The notes beneath the pieces are model-generated. The model saw only the letters and a program-made list of their open reading frames with translations, did no database searches and was not told the DNA's origin. DNA of 64,000 nt, taken from positions 496,001 through 560,000 of the forward strand of contig JAEYLX010000075.1 of assembly GCA_023407575.1 (NCBI GenBank), read 5' to 3'. Below are positions 26,440-34,602 of the stretch, piece after piece; the stretch's first letter is position 1, and each line of letters starts with the position of its first letter. The position numbers and the translations under genes were made by a program. The stretch is from Bacillota bacterium. Lineage in GTDB: Bacteria; Bacillota; Clostridia; Lachnospirales; Lachnospiraceae.

Positions 26440-27291
26440 TTACCAGGTCGTTGTATCTGGATTTGCTGAATAGCCCACACAACCCTTTAAATCAGCAATC
26501 AATTGCACATCTACCGCTTCTAATTCGAAATTAAATACCTCTGTGTTATCCTTAATTCTAGCAGGAGTTACTGACTTTGGAAGTGGTAAATATCCTCGTT
26601 GCAGGCTCCAACGTATACAAATTTGAGCAATTGATTTGCCATATTTCTTTGATAACTCTTGCATTTGGGGAACCTCAAAGATTTTACCGACACCTAGTGG
26701 ACTATAAGCCTCAAGAATCATACCTTTTGAACGGCAATAGTTAACCAGTTCATCCTGTGTATCTCCCGGACAAAGTCTTATTTGATTTACCATAGGAGCA
26801 ATTGTCGCCGTCTCCAGGATGGCTTCAATGTGATGCTGGTGAAAATTACTCACACCGATTGCACGAATGCGACCTGCCTTATATAACTCCTCAAACGCTT
26901 TCCAGGATCCAGCATTTGCTTCTTTCCAGTTATCTCGGAAGGCAATCGGATTTGGCCAATGAATTAAAAATAAATCCAAATAATCCATATCCAACTTTTT
27001 CATTGTATTATCAAATGCCGCAAGTGTTCTATCATACCCATGCTCGCTGTTGGTGAGTTTAGAGGTAATAAATAGCTCCTTACGATCGATACCGCTTTTC
27101 TTTACAGCAATGCCAACGCTTTCCTCATTACCATATCCTTGTGCCGTATCAATATGACGATAACCTGCATCAATTGCACTAAGTACAGATGAAACTGCAA
27201 CGTCTCCGTTTGGTGTTTGCCAGGTTCCAAAACCAATACAGGGTATCTCTACTCCGTTTGATAATTTATAGCTATCAGTTAATGATTTCAT
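26440..27291 (-). CDS. Aldo/keto reductase (AKR5-like)
   Basis: A 283-residue NADPH-dependent carbonyl reductase with the (beta/alpha)8 plan and the full tetrad: D in DAGYRHIDTA, Y in QGYGNE, K in ITSKL and H in LFLIHWPNP. The cofactor region PLPKSVTPARIKDN (basic loop) and IGVSNFHQHH are also present. It resembles 2,5-diketogluconate / methylglyoxal reductase-type enzymes; the substrate is unknown. AAAGGAA precedes the ATG. Another aldo/keto reductase lies 154 bases upstream on the same strand. Confidence 0.92.
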   Translation of the reverse strand: MKSLTDSYKLSNGVEIPCIGFGTWQTPNGDVAVSSVLSAIDAGYRHIDTAQGYGNEESVGIAVKKSGIDRKELFITSKLTNSEHGYDRTLAAFDNTMKKLDMDYLDLFLIHWPNPIAFRDNWKEANAGSWKAFEELYKAGRIRAIGVSNFHQHHIEAILETATIAPMVNQIRLCPGDTQDELVNYCRSKGMILEAYSPLGVGKIFEVPQMQELSKKYGKSIAQICIRWSLQRGYLPLPKSVTPARIKDNTEVFNFELEAVDVQLIADLKGCVGYSANPDTTTW

Positions 27292-27445
27292 ATTTCGTTC
27301 CTTTCCTGCACCGGTTGTGCACTTCTAAAGTTGATTAGTTATCTATTATCACTATGAGATGCAAAATTTTGTTAAGGAATATTACTCCCCTTTATCTTCT
27401 TTGATATGCTCTTCTATCTATGGAACTCTATATATGGACGCCTAT

Positions 27446-28363
27446 TTATGGAAGTCTGTTACCAGCAGCCATATATATCTGATACCATTCTTCACGGGTC
27501 AGATATAATTCTGAGGCAGCGCAACACTCTGTTAAACGATCTATATTCATCGTTCCGATTACAGGTTGCAGGTTGGCAGGATGTCTCAACAGCCATGCAA
27601 TTGCAATTGTTGTGTTGGTAACGGAATACTTCTCTGCTATCTTATTTATAGCCTCATTTAGTTTAGGAAATTTTTCATTATTTAAGAAGACTCCTTCAAA
27701 GAAACCATACTGGAAGGGTGACCAAGGCTGAATTGTAATATCGTTAAGTCTGCAAAAATCCAGAATACTTCCATCCCGATCTATGGCATTATCTGTTAGC
27801 ATGTTTACTTCAAGACCATTACCAATCATGGTTGCATTGGTTATACTTAATTGAAGCTGGTTTGCCACAAGGGGCTGTTTCACATATCTTTGTAAAAGTT
27901 TAATTTGCATCGGTTTCTGATTGGATACACCAAAATGGCGTACTTTACCGGATTGCTCCAGTTCATCAAAAGCCTCGGCAACTTCTTCGGGCTCTACAAG
28001 TGCATCCGGTCTATGCAACAGTAAAACATCCAGATAATCCGTATTCAGTCTTTTTAAAATTCCATCAACGGAACTTAATATATGCTCTTTAGAAAAATCA
28101 AACATTCCTGGACGTATTCCGCATTTTGACTGAAGAATAATATTATCTCTTACTGATGAAGACATATGAATTGCTTCAGAAAATATTTTTTCACATTCAC
28201 CTGCTCCATAGATATCAGCATGGTCGAAAAAATTAGCACCTAAGTCCAATGCTTTTTGAACAAATTCTTCAGCCTTTTTAGAATCAATACTATTGATTCG
28301 CATACATCCAACGGCTACATTTGGTACTTGTAAATTACTACTGCCAAGATTAATCTTTTTCAT
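27446..28363 (-). CDS. Aldo/keto reductase (YdhF-like)
   Basis: A 305-residue oxidoreductase with the tetrad in FFDHADIYGAGE (D, Y), QSKCG (K) and LLLHRPD (H), and VRHFGVSNQKP. The layout matches the E. coli YdhF subgroup. TAGGAGG precedes the ATG. The upstream region carries a promoter with a 19-bp spacer and faces a divergent MerR gene, so expression is probably induced by an aldehyde or other electrophile through MerR. It may be read through into the second aldo/keto reductase. Confidence 0.92.
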   Translation of the reverse strand: MKKINLGSSNLQVPNVAVGCMRINSIDSKKAEEFVQKALDLGANFFDHADIYGAGECEKIFSEAIHMSSSVRDNIILQSKCGIRPGMFDFSKEHILSSVDGILKRLNTDYLDVLLLHRPDALVEPEEVAEAFDELEQSGKVRHFGVSNQKPMQIKLLQRYVKQPLVANQLQLSITNATMIGNGLEVNMLTDNAIDRDGSILDFCRLNDITIQPWSPFQYGFFEGVFLNNEKFPKLNEAINKIAEKYSVTNTTIAIAWLLRHPANLQPVIGTMNIDRLTECCAASELYLTREEWYQIYMAAGNRLP

Positions 28364-28439
28364 TTTAATCCTCCTATAAAATCTGATATTGTTAGTGGTT
28401 AGTTACCTTTTAATTTCATTTGTGTTAGAACTTAGTTTT

Positions 28440-28470
28440 ACTATACCCGTTAAAGTTAACTCAAAGTCAA
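28440..28470 (-). promoter_or_regulatory. MerR-type promoter with 19-bp spacer
   Basis: On the minus strand TTGACT (-35, 28470-28465) and TATAGT (-10, 28445-28440) are separated by exactly 19 bases that include the dyad GTTAA-CT-TTAAC. A long spacer with an internal dyad is the hallmark of promoters activated by MerR-family proteins. It drives the YdhF-like gene. Confidence 0.75.
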
Positions 28471-28548
28471 GCATTTCTTGTATTTTTTTTTAATTCTGCT
28501 AAACTGTTACTATGTTAAATCATTTCGATGTAAAATAAAAGGAGAGCT

Positions 28549-28941
28549 ATGTACACAATCAAACAAATTTCCGAAAAAACTAACTTAACAGAACATACCC
28601 TACGATACTATGATCGAGAAGGGCTTATTCCTTTCATATCACGTACAAACAGTGGTATTCGACAGTTTTCTGAAGATGATCTGGAGTGGATACACTTGAT
28701 TTGTTGTCTTAGAAATTCTGGCATGCCTTTACAGGAAATCAAGGAATTTATGCAAATGTGTTTGCAGGGTGCAGAATTATTAGAAGAACGAAAGGCTTTG
28801 CTGGTAAAGCATCGCACCAGAATATTAAATGAAGTTAAAAACCTGGAGAACAGTCTTGGCATTATAAATTATAAGATTGACCACTATAAAGAAATTGGTA
28901 TCTTCCATATAGATAAAGTACAAACAGCATCAAATGAATAG
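28549..28941 (+). CDS. MerR-family regulator (AdhR-like)
   Basis: A 130-residue MerR protein: winged HTH YTIKQISEKTNLTEHTLRYYDREG, second wing region, then a long dimerisation helix (85-118). There is no large effector domain. Cysteines in ICCLRN and MCLQG could sense thiol-reactive compounds, as in AdhR/NmlR relatives (family knowledge). AAAGGAGAG precedes the ATG. It is divergent from the aldo/keto reductase gene that carries the 19-bp-spacer promoter. Confidence 0.92.
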   Translation: MYTIKQISEKTNLTEHTLRYYDREGLIPFISRTNSGIRQFSEDDLEWIHLICCLRNSGMPLQEIKEFMQMCLQGAELLEERKALLVKHRTRILNEVKNLENSLGIINYKIDHYKEIGIFHIDKVQTASNE

Positions 28942-28961
28942 ATAGATAGGAATACTAACAT

Positions 28962-29003
28962 AAAAATGATGATGTCTATATTTAAAGTCATCATCATTTT
29001 TAC
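28962..29003 (+). terminator. Intrinsic terminator after merR-type gene
   Basis: AAAATGATGATG pairs with CATCATCATTTT (arms 28963-28974 and 28989-29000), ending in a T-run. It closes the merR-type transcript and may also serve the converging operon. Confidence 0.8.
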
Positions 29004-29110
29004 ATCTATTACTCATTTATATCCGACAATTTACAACATATAATATCGGTCATAAATCATAGCAAATCAACCCATGTAGTTTTTCCACTTTGCTTTAACT
29101 AATTCTTCTA

Positions 29111-30196
29111 CTATATAAAAGACAATTCTGTGTCAAGCCAAGTTTCAATATCATTTCTTATATTAAGAATTGAGTCCTCCAGTGTAAAACGATACCCCTG
29201 GCAACCTCCATTACAATGATCGCTTATCCCTCTTTTTATTCCACATCCATAGCCTCTTTTAATCATTTCTTGTATAAATGAAGGGAGTTTCTGAATGGTA
29301 TCAGCGTATTTATGTGTGTGTTTCGCTTTGATGTTTATTTGATAACCATTATTTAAGGATACGTTAATCCCCCATATCTCTTTACTTTTATAAGAATATT
29401 TCATCTTTATCCATAAATCTTTTATTTCCATATTACATTTAAGGCCTTTATCCAAATAGCGTTGATGCAGCTGCAATATAAAATCTTGTACTTTGATAGA
29501 CATAGGGTTCAAAGTATCTTTTAATATAGAAATTACATCCTCGCTATCATTATTTTTCAATACTCTGTAATCACATCGTAATAAAATATCGGAGAAACGA
29601 CAATAGCTGATTGTATTGGACTTATTAACTTTCAATTTATCCGCGTTTGTACCAAATTCTATCTCTGCTATTGCCATTACCTTCAATCCCGTCAACATAG
29701 CAGGATTATCAGGATACGAAATCTCTATTCTTTCTGTTTTTAATAAATCCGGTTTTTTATCATTCAAGTCTATACCTTTAATCACTACACCGCAAGTATT
29801 CAAAAATCGTAGGCATTCCATGCTTTTTGAAACGGGGATCTTTGCATCAAATATAAGGTTTCCAACGGAAAATTCCCCATTACTTTCTGTTAATACACCA
29901 TAATAACCTATCTTCAATAATAAGCATTTCACATTATGCAGGAATGGAAAATATACAGAAATCGTAACGCGGTCATCAAATTCGTGAGCGTTCTTTTTTT
30001 GATTGTCATATAAATCACCTTTAACAATCAAAGCATCGCAAAGCTGATACAAAAAGTTTCTGAAAGCAAGAACTCCTTTTCGAATGTTTTCCTCGTCTGA
30101 AATATTAAACATAGGATTAATCTCATATGCTTCGGGTATTTCCGAGGTAATAACATTTTTTAAGTGTTTTGCCATATCTCCAAGTGTCTTTCCCAA
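29111..30196 (-). CDS. Conserved-looking protein of unknown function with C-terminal Cys motif
   Basis: A 361-residue soluble protein that I do not recognise. It has mixed helix/strand content and no membrane helix or signal. Near the C-terminus is a compact motif GYGCGIKRGISDHCNGGCQG, three cysteines spaced C-x8-C-x3-C plus a histidine, which could bind metal or form a disulfide. The first codon is TTG at 30196, directly abutting the stop of the PNPOx-like gene (TAATTG), suggesting coupled translation; ATG 30175 is an alternative. It is the last gene of a MerR-led operon. Confidence 0.6.
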   Translation of the reverse strand: MGKTLGDMAKHLKNVITSEIPEAYEINPMFNISDEENIRKGVLAFRNFLYQLCDALIVKGDLYDNQKKNAHEFDDRVTISVYFPFLHNVKCLLLKIGYYGVLTESNGEFSVGNLIFDAKIPVSKSMECLRFLNTCGVVIKGIDLNDKKPDLLKTERIEISYPDNPAMLTGLKVMAIAEIEFGTNADKLKVNKSNTISYCRFSDILLRCDYRVLKNNDSEDVISILKDTLNPMSIKVQDFILQLHQRYLDKGLKCNMEIKDLWIKMKYSYKSKEIWGINVSLNNGYQINIKAKHTHKYADTIQKLPSFIQEMIKRGYGCGIKRGISDHCNGGCQGYRFTLEDSILNIRNDIETWLDTELSFI

Positions 30197-30673
30197 TTAT
30201 TTCACTTCTTTCTTTGCAAAATCAACTTTATACTGCCACTCACCATATTTTTTCTCGTTATCAGTTATCGTTCCTTCTGTAAGGGTGATACGAAGAACAC
30301 TTGAGTCAGGGTTGTCTTCATCACCGTGTGCATCAAACCAAGTGAAGAATTTTTTCATCTTCGCTCTTATTTGGGCATTCCTATCGTCCTTTACCCAACC
30401 AAGATTTTCAGCCGTTCCTTGAGCAACAAACAAGTCTAACCCACAAATAGAGATTTCGCTATTTTTCTTAATTTCCAGCATTTTGTTTTTCTTCGCATCT
30501 GTAGAAACGTAAAATATGCCGTCCTCATAATAAGCATCAACCATACGGACTACCGGGCGGGGGTTACCGGCAGCGTTTGGGGACAATGCAATTGTTGCAA
30601 GAGCAATAAGGTTGTCTTTTCCATTACCGCAGAATTCTTCCATAAGCTTCATCGCGTTTTCATACTTGTTCAT
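30197..30673 (-). CDS. Pyridoxamine 5'-phosphate oxidase-like flavoprotein
   Basis: A 158-residue split-barrel protein of the PNPOx-like / general-stress FMN-binding family. Typical stretches are NLIALATIALSPNAAGNPRPVVRMVD (strands 1-2), DGIFYVSTDAKKNKMLEIKKNSEISICG, and the late GEWQYKVDF. Such proteins bind FMN or F420/haem and reduce small molecules; the reaction is unknown. TGGAGGA precedes the ATG. It lies between a MerR gene (94 bases upstream) and the 361-residue unknown. Confidence 0.85.
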   Translation of the reverse strand: MNKYENAMKLMEEFCGNGKDNLIALATIALSPNAAGNPRPVVRMVDAYYEDGIFYVSTDAKKNKMLEIKKNSEISICGLDLFVAQGTAENLGWVKDDRNAQIRAKMKKFFTWFDAHGDEDNPDSSVLRITLTEGTITDNEKKYGEWQYKVDFAKKEVK

Positions 30674-30766
30674 ATTAAATCCTCCATTTATTTTTTATTC
30701 CCTATGGGTTCTGTCTCCGTTGAATTTCGCAATTTTCCTAATAATGTATGGAATATTTTTTGTATT

Positions 30767-31747
30767 TTATATTCCTGCTTTTAGCTTGATGGGAAAATAT
30801 CTTTGCATTTGTTTATAACCAAGTCCCTTTTCTATGTCTTTATATGCTGCATCTCTTCCATCTTCATATAAATACGGCATATTGAACATAACACTACTGC
30901 TCTTGTCTATCTCAAAATTGGTGTTTTCAATCCAGCGGAGAACTTTATCTTCCACCTTTTGCATGCTCTCGTTATCTTCATCAATGCTGACTGCCATAGC
31001 ATATAAGCCACCGGGAAAATCGATTAATGTAAAAGAACCTACATCAGTGTCGGTTACACCATCTTGTACAGCACATATCCACTCTGCTTTGTCATTTTTG
31101 AGCAACAAAAAATCAAAGCAATCGAATATCACGCTCTTATATAAATGACAGTACTGCCACAATTGATACATATATCCGCCTTCTTTAAACATTTCTCCCC
31201 AAGGTTGGTCACCGCAGGTTACTGCTTTAAACCCAGGAATCCTCACAACCATTATATCAGGAATTTTTTTATCTAATTTATCCGTTATTTCAAGCAAGCG
31301 GTTTATATGGGAGGGTTTTCCAATATAGTCAATGCTGATTAATTGTGTTTCAATCTCTTTGGCCTTGTTATACAACAGTTTTATGTCGGAGTTGTCTGTA
31401 AAGCTCACTTGTTCGATTTCATGTATAAAATCAAGTACAATTTCTTTCAATTCATGTAAAAGAGCGACCTCGTCATCTATGTTCTGTACTTTTTTTCCCA
31501 ATACTTCTAAAACTACATTAGAACCAGCGGTGTTGAAAATACGTTGTATGTCTTTTATGCTGATATTCAACTTTCGTAAAATGAGTATTTGTTCCAATCT
31601 TCTAATAGCATTATCATCGTACATTCTATAGGTGTTGTCACCACTTCGAATGCTGGACAGCAAACCTATATCCTCATAATAACGCAGTGTACGAGCTGTA
31701 ACGTCATATTTGCTTGACACATCTTTGATTTTGATTAGGTTGTTCAT
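30767..31747 (-). CDS. MerR-family regulator with GyrI-like effector domain
   Basis: A 326-residue regulator: N-terminal MerR HTH (IKDVSSKYDVTARTLRYYED), a dimer helix (~80-120) and a long C-terminal region (~160-326) that fits a GyrI/BmrR-like ligand domain (VRIPGFKAVTCG, WICAVQDGV, FPGGLYAMAVS). Such domains bind hydrophobic or cationic drugs. GAGG lies eight bases before the ATG. The promoter has a 19-bp spacer, so the protein probably activates its own operon with the PNPOx-like gene and the unknown gene. Confidence 0.9.
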   Translation of the reverse strand: MNNLIKIKDVSSKYDVTARTLRYYEDIGLLSSIRSGDNTYRMYDDNAIRRLEQILILRKLNISIKDIQRIFNTAGSNVVLEVLGKKVQNIDDEVALLHELKEIVLDFIHEIEQVSFTDNSDIKLLYNKAKEIETQLISIDYIGKPSHINRLLEITDKLDKKIPDIMVVRIPGFKAVTCGDQPWGEMFKEGGYMYQLWQYCHLYKSVIFDCFDFLLLKNDKAEWICAVQDGVTDTDVGSFTLIDFPGGLYAMAVSIDEDNESMQKVEDKVLRWIENTNFEIDKSSSVMFNMPYLYEDGRDAAYKDIEKGLGYKQMQRYFPIKLKAGI

Positions 31748-31785
31748 TTGCTTCGGCCTCTTTTCTAATTTACTAGGATAAACTT

Positions 31786-31816
31786 AGTATAAAGGATTCC
31801 CTAAAGGAAGAGTCAA
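31786..31816 (-). promoter_or_regulatory. Second MerR-type promoter with 19-bp spacer
   Basis: On the minus strand TTGACT (-35, 31816-31811), a 19-base spacer with the dyad TTCC-CTAAA-GGAA, and TATACT (-10, 31791-31786). The MerR/GyrI-type gene starts 38 bases downstream. It mirrors the promoter at 28440-28470. Confidence 0.75.
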
Positions 31817-31874
31817 TAGGGTAATGCTATTTTTTTGTAAAAAAAGTAAATTTTCTTCACAGTACAGAATAAAA

Positions 31875-31905
31875 GGTCTCCTTTGATATTTTACCAAAAA
31901 AGACC
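31875..31905 (-). terminator. Weak terminator after chemoreceptor gene
   Basis: GGTCT ... AGACC with inner TTTG/CAAA pairs forms a hairpin followed on the minus strand by TTTTATT. It lies about 40 bases beyond the stop. Confidence 0.45.
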
Positions 31906-31946
31906 CTATAAAGCTATTTATTAAAAACTTTCACAGATGCATGTGA

Positions 31947-33569
31947 CTATTTTATACTACCCTTAAATTCTCCTACTCTGGAGGCCTCCAGCCCGCATTG
32001 GATAATTCCTTTGTGATCTCTCATTGCTATACCAGTATACTTGAACAACTTCCCATCCACATCTCGAAAGGAGGATTTCTGATTTACCTTTAAGGAGGGT
32101 TCATCAATTATTCTCATAAAGTCATAGGTCTGGCTTCCAGGCTCTTTACTGAAGGTAAACCCTAAGATTGATTCATTACTGGTTCTTTCAATTACACCTT
32201 CTTGGTTAATTATATGTATTTCGCTAAGTCCTGCTTTCTGACACAGTACTTTTAATTCTTGATTGGTATAATGATGTATTGTATCCAAATCTGCAAGATC
32301 TTCACACGCTGCCAGCATCTGATTACCGATGGATAGGTCAAATTGCTGCATCACAGCTTCCAAATTCTCCGCTATCTTCATCATTTGATCTGTACTGCGA
32401 TGATTTTCTTCAATCGACTCAAGCTGATTCTGAGTAGTTGCTGACAGTTCCTCCGCATTCGCTGTCCCGATTTGTCCCAAATCAGCTAATTCAACTGTAT
32501 TCTGGGATATGGTTGTTGTTTTTTCTGACTGTTCCGCAATATCTTTTGCAATATCTACCATCAGCGTTGCTGCTTTATTTACATTCACTTTAATCTTTTC
32601 AAAGCTTGAGATTGCCTGACCGGTAACTCCTACCCCATGATTGACATCAGCTTCTACTACTTCCATGGATTCCTTTGTATTTTGAACTGCGTTTCTTACA
32701 TCTACAACCAGGTTATTAATTTTTTCGGCAGAACTTCTTGATTCCTCCGCTAACTTTCTAACTTCTTGTGCTACAACTGAAAATCCTTTGCCATGTTCTC
32801 CAGCTCTTGCTGCTTCAATTGATGCATTGAGTGCCAATAAATTGGTCTGACTGGATATTGCCGTGATACTTTCTGTAATAGATTGTATCCTATCCGTAAT
32901 ACTTCCCAGCTCTACCACGGTTTGTTGTGCATTGGTTACTTCCCTGCATATCTTTTGCATTGACTCTGACATAATAGCAACAGCCTGTCCACCTTCATCA
33001 GCGTCCAAATTGGCTTGATTCACTTGACTCTTGGCTTTATCTGTATTATATGCAATCTTTGTACTGGTATCATTAAGTACCGTTACCGCATTGGATACCT
33101 GATTAAGTCGATCTGCCATATCCTCAAAAAACTTGGCAATTTCCTGGGTAGCCATGGACATTTCATACATACTTTGCTTTGTATTTTCTGAAAAGCGATA
33201 GATTCTATCAGCTGAATTCTTAACGGATACCGAAGAAGTTAAAAGCTGATAGACCCATTGATTTAACATCTGTTTTAAATCTATCAATTGATCATTAATT
33301 TCCCTATAAAAGGAATTATGATACTGTTCTTCAACCTCAACTACAAAATTCCCTTCGTTAAACGCTTGCAGACTACGCTTTGTCTGCTGATTCATCTTCT
33401 CCTGTTCTCTAAACAATAAGAATTGTATACCAAAGGTCCCCACAAAGGACAAAGCAGTAAACAAAAGTATACGAGGTCCAGAAACACTCCCTCCCCCAAT
33501 TAGGAGTACCAGATAAATTCCTAAATGTATTCCCATGATAATCAACGTACGTACTGTGATTTTTTTCAT
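31947..33569 (-). CDS. Chemoreceptor with C-terminal sensor-like region
   Basis: A 540-residue methyl-accepting protein. Two membrane helices near residues 8-52 have almost no external loop. The signalling domain (~110-410) has the tip NLLALNASIEAARAGEHGKGF. After it comes a 120-residue cytoplasmic tail (~420-540) with alternating strands (LSEIHIINQEGVIERTSNES, KLFKYTGIAMRDHKGIIQCGLEA) that looks PAS/Cache-like. Sensing is thus probably intracellular at the C-terminus, an uncommon arrangement. A GGAGGT site precedes the ATG. Confidence 0.88.
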   Translation of the reverse strand: MKKITVRTLIIMGIHLGIYLVLLIGGGSVSGPRILLFTALSFVGTFGIQFLLFREQEKMNQQTKRSLQAFNEGNFVVEVEEQYHNSFYREINDQLIDLKQMLNQWVYQLLTSSVSVKNSADRIYRFSENTKQSMYEMSMATQEIAKFFEDMADRLNQVSNAVTVLNDTSTKIAYNTDKAKSQVNQANLDADEGGQAVAIMSESMQKICREVTNAQQTVVELGSITDRIQSITESITAISSQTNLLALNASIEAARAGEHGKGFSVVAQEVRKLAEESRSSAEKINNLVVDVRNAVQNTKESMEVVEADVNHGVGVTGQAISSFEKIKVNVNKAATLMVDIAKDIAEQSEKTTTISQNTVELADLGQIGTANAEELSATTQNQLESIEENHRSTDQMMKIAENLEAVMQQFDLSIGNQMLAACEDLADLDTIHHYTNQELKVLCQKAGLSEIHIINQEGVIERTSNESILGFTFSKEPGSQTYDFMRIIDEPSLKVNQKSSFRDVDGKLFKYTGIAMRDHKGIIQCGLEASRVGEFKGSIK

Positions 33570-33622
33570 ATGTATTACCTCCGTAATTCTTTACTTTTGT
33601 CTTTACTGTACCGTTAAAGCGT

Positions 33623-33658
33623 AAAAAAAGATGAACTGACTTTCGTGGTCAGATCATC
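33623..33658 (-). terminator. Orphan minus-strand terminator upstream of chemoreceptor gene
   Basis: Read on the minus strand, GATGATCTGAC and GTCAGTTCATC form an 11-position stem with one mismatch and the loop CACGAAA, followed by TTTTTTT. It stands 54 bases before the chemoreceptor start, where no upstream minus-strand gene exists. It could be a leader attenuator or the end of a small RNA. The rest of the 348-base gap to 33917 holds the next promoter region. Confidence 0.7.
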
Positions 33659-33831
33659 CTGCCTATCATTTATTTATACTTTGGTTAAGATTATATTCTA
33701 TTATTCAATTTTTTTCAATCCTAGCTTTAACCTATTTTATAGATTTTGGGGTAACCATTTCATGTTATCTTCAATATATTAGTTGCAGGAAACATTATTA
33801 GTTTTAGCTAACTTTGAGAAATATTTTTAAT

Positions 33832-33846
33832 TGATAATGATTCTCA
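33832..33846. promoter_or_regulatory. Fur-box-like site before metal-transport operon
   Basis: TGATAATGATTCTCA fits the 7-1-7 Fur consensus TGATAATNATTATCA at 13 of 14 defined positions. It lies just upstream of the -35 element of the operon, suggesting control by a Fur-family protein in addition to the DtxR-type regulator. Confidence 0.65.
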
Positions 33847-33847
33847 C

Positions 33848-33876
33848 TTGCATTTGATAAAAATTAGGTGTATAAT
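33848..33876 (+). promoter_or_regulatory. Sigma-A promoter of the metal-transport operon
   Basis: TTGCAT (33848-33853), a 17-base spacer, then a perfect TATAAT (33871-33876). It stands 41 bases before the start codon of the DtxR-type regulator. Confidence 0.65.
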
Positions 33877-33883
33877 GAAATCA

Positions 33884-33903
33884 AATTTAGGTATGCCTAA
33901 ATT
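33884..33903. promoter_or_regulatory. DtxR/MntR-type operator
   Basis: AATTTAGG-TATG-CCTAAATT has perfect 8-bp arms. TTTAGG..CCTAAA palindromes are typical of DtxR/MntR/TroR metalloregulators. It lies between the -10 and the ribosome site, where binding would block transcription, so feedback by the regulator encoded next is likely. Confidence 0.75.
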
Positions 33904-33917
33904 AAGGAGGTTATATT

Positions 33918-34565
33918 ATGACACCAAATAAAGAGGATTATTTAAAAGAACTATATAAATTGGGCGGTTCCCATCAACTGGTAAGCAATAAGCAAATGTC
34001 ACAGGTTTTAATGGTGGCACCAGCCTCCGTATCAGAGATGCTCACAAAATTAAGCCAGGAGGGGTTACTGACCAATCAACCCTACAAAGGATCTCTTTTA
34101 ACTCAAAAGGGTGAGCAAATTGCACTTTCACTCTTACGAGGGCACCGTTTATGGGAGGTTTTTCTCATTCGGCATTTGGGATATTCCTGGAGTGAAGCCC
34201 ATGAGGATGCCGAATTACTGGAACACATCTCTCCCTTAAGACTTACAGATCGACTTGATCGTTTCTTAAATTTTCCGGAATATTGTCCGCATGGCAGCAT
34301 TATACCAAAACCTGACGGTCAAATGGAAGAACGCACTTTAAGGTCACTTGCCGAACTAACAACTGGTGAAACATCAATTATAGTAAAGGTACAAGAAGAA
34401 AAAGAGTTCCTTGATTATCTTCAGAATCAAGGAATTGAAATAGGAAGCCCGGTCACCATTCTTTCCATAGGTGAATATGAAGGCTCCTTTACACTTGCTC
34501 ACAGAGATAAAACGATTCAGCTTAGTCACAAGGCAGCTGGTCAGATTTTTGTTTCTGCTAACTAA
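33918..34565 (+). CDS. DtxR/MntR-family metalloregulator with FeoA-like domain
   Basis: A 215-residue regulator: winged HTH (1-63), dimerisation/metal domain (64-140) and a C-terminal SH3/FeoA-like domain (~147-215, GSPVTILSIGEYEGSFTLAHRDKTIQLS). Candidate metal ligands sit where DtxR relatives have them: H76, E80, H95, E99, E102 and H103. With E99 in place of the DtxR cysteine it is closer to Mn-sensing TroR/MntR types. AGGAGG precedes the ATG. It heads an operon with a metal ABC transporter and should repress it when metal is plentiful. Confidence 0.9.
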   Translation: MTPNKEDYLKELYKLGGSHQLVSNKQMSQVLMVAPASVSEMLTKLSQEGLLTNQPYKGSLLTQKGEQIALSLLRGHRLWEVFLIRHLGYSWSEAHEDAELLEHISPLRLTDRLDRFLNFPEYCPHGSIIPKPDGQMEERTLRSLAELTTGETSIIVKVQEEKEFLDYLQNQGIEIGSPVTILSIGEYEGSFTLAHRDKTIQLSHKAAGQIFVSAN

Positions 34566-34602
34566 AAACAACTGTAAAGTTAAAAGATCGGAGGAATTTA
34601 TA

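Noticed and set aside
26078..26473. 131-codon plus-strand frame across the inverted repeat and the reductase gene end
   Set aside because: Covers an intergenic palindrome and parts of two antisense genes; no ribosome site.
33570..33900. c-di-GMP-I riboswitch in the chemoreceptor leader
   Set aside because: Looked for the conserved GEMM core segments on the minus strand and did not find them; only the terminator is supported.
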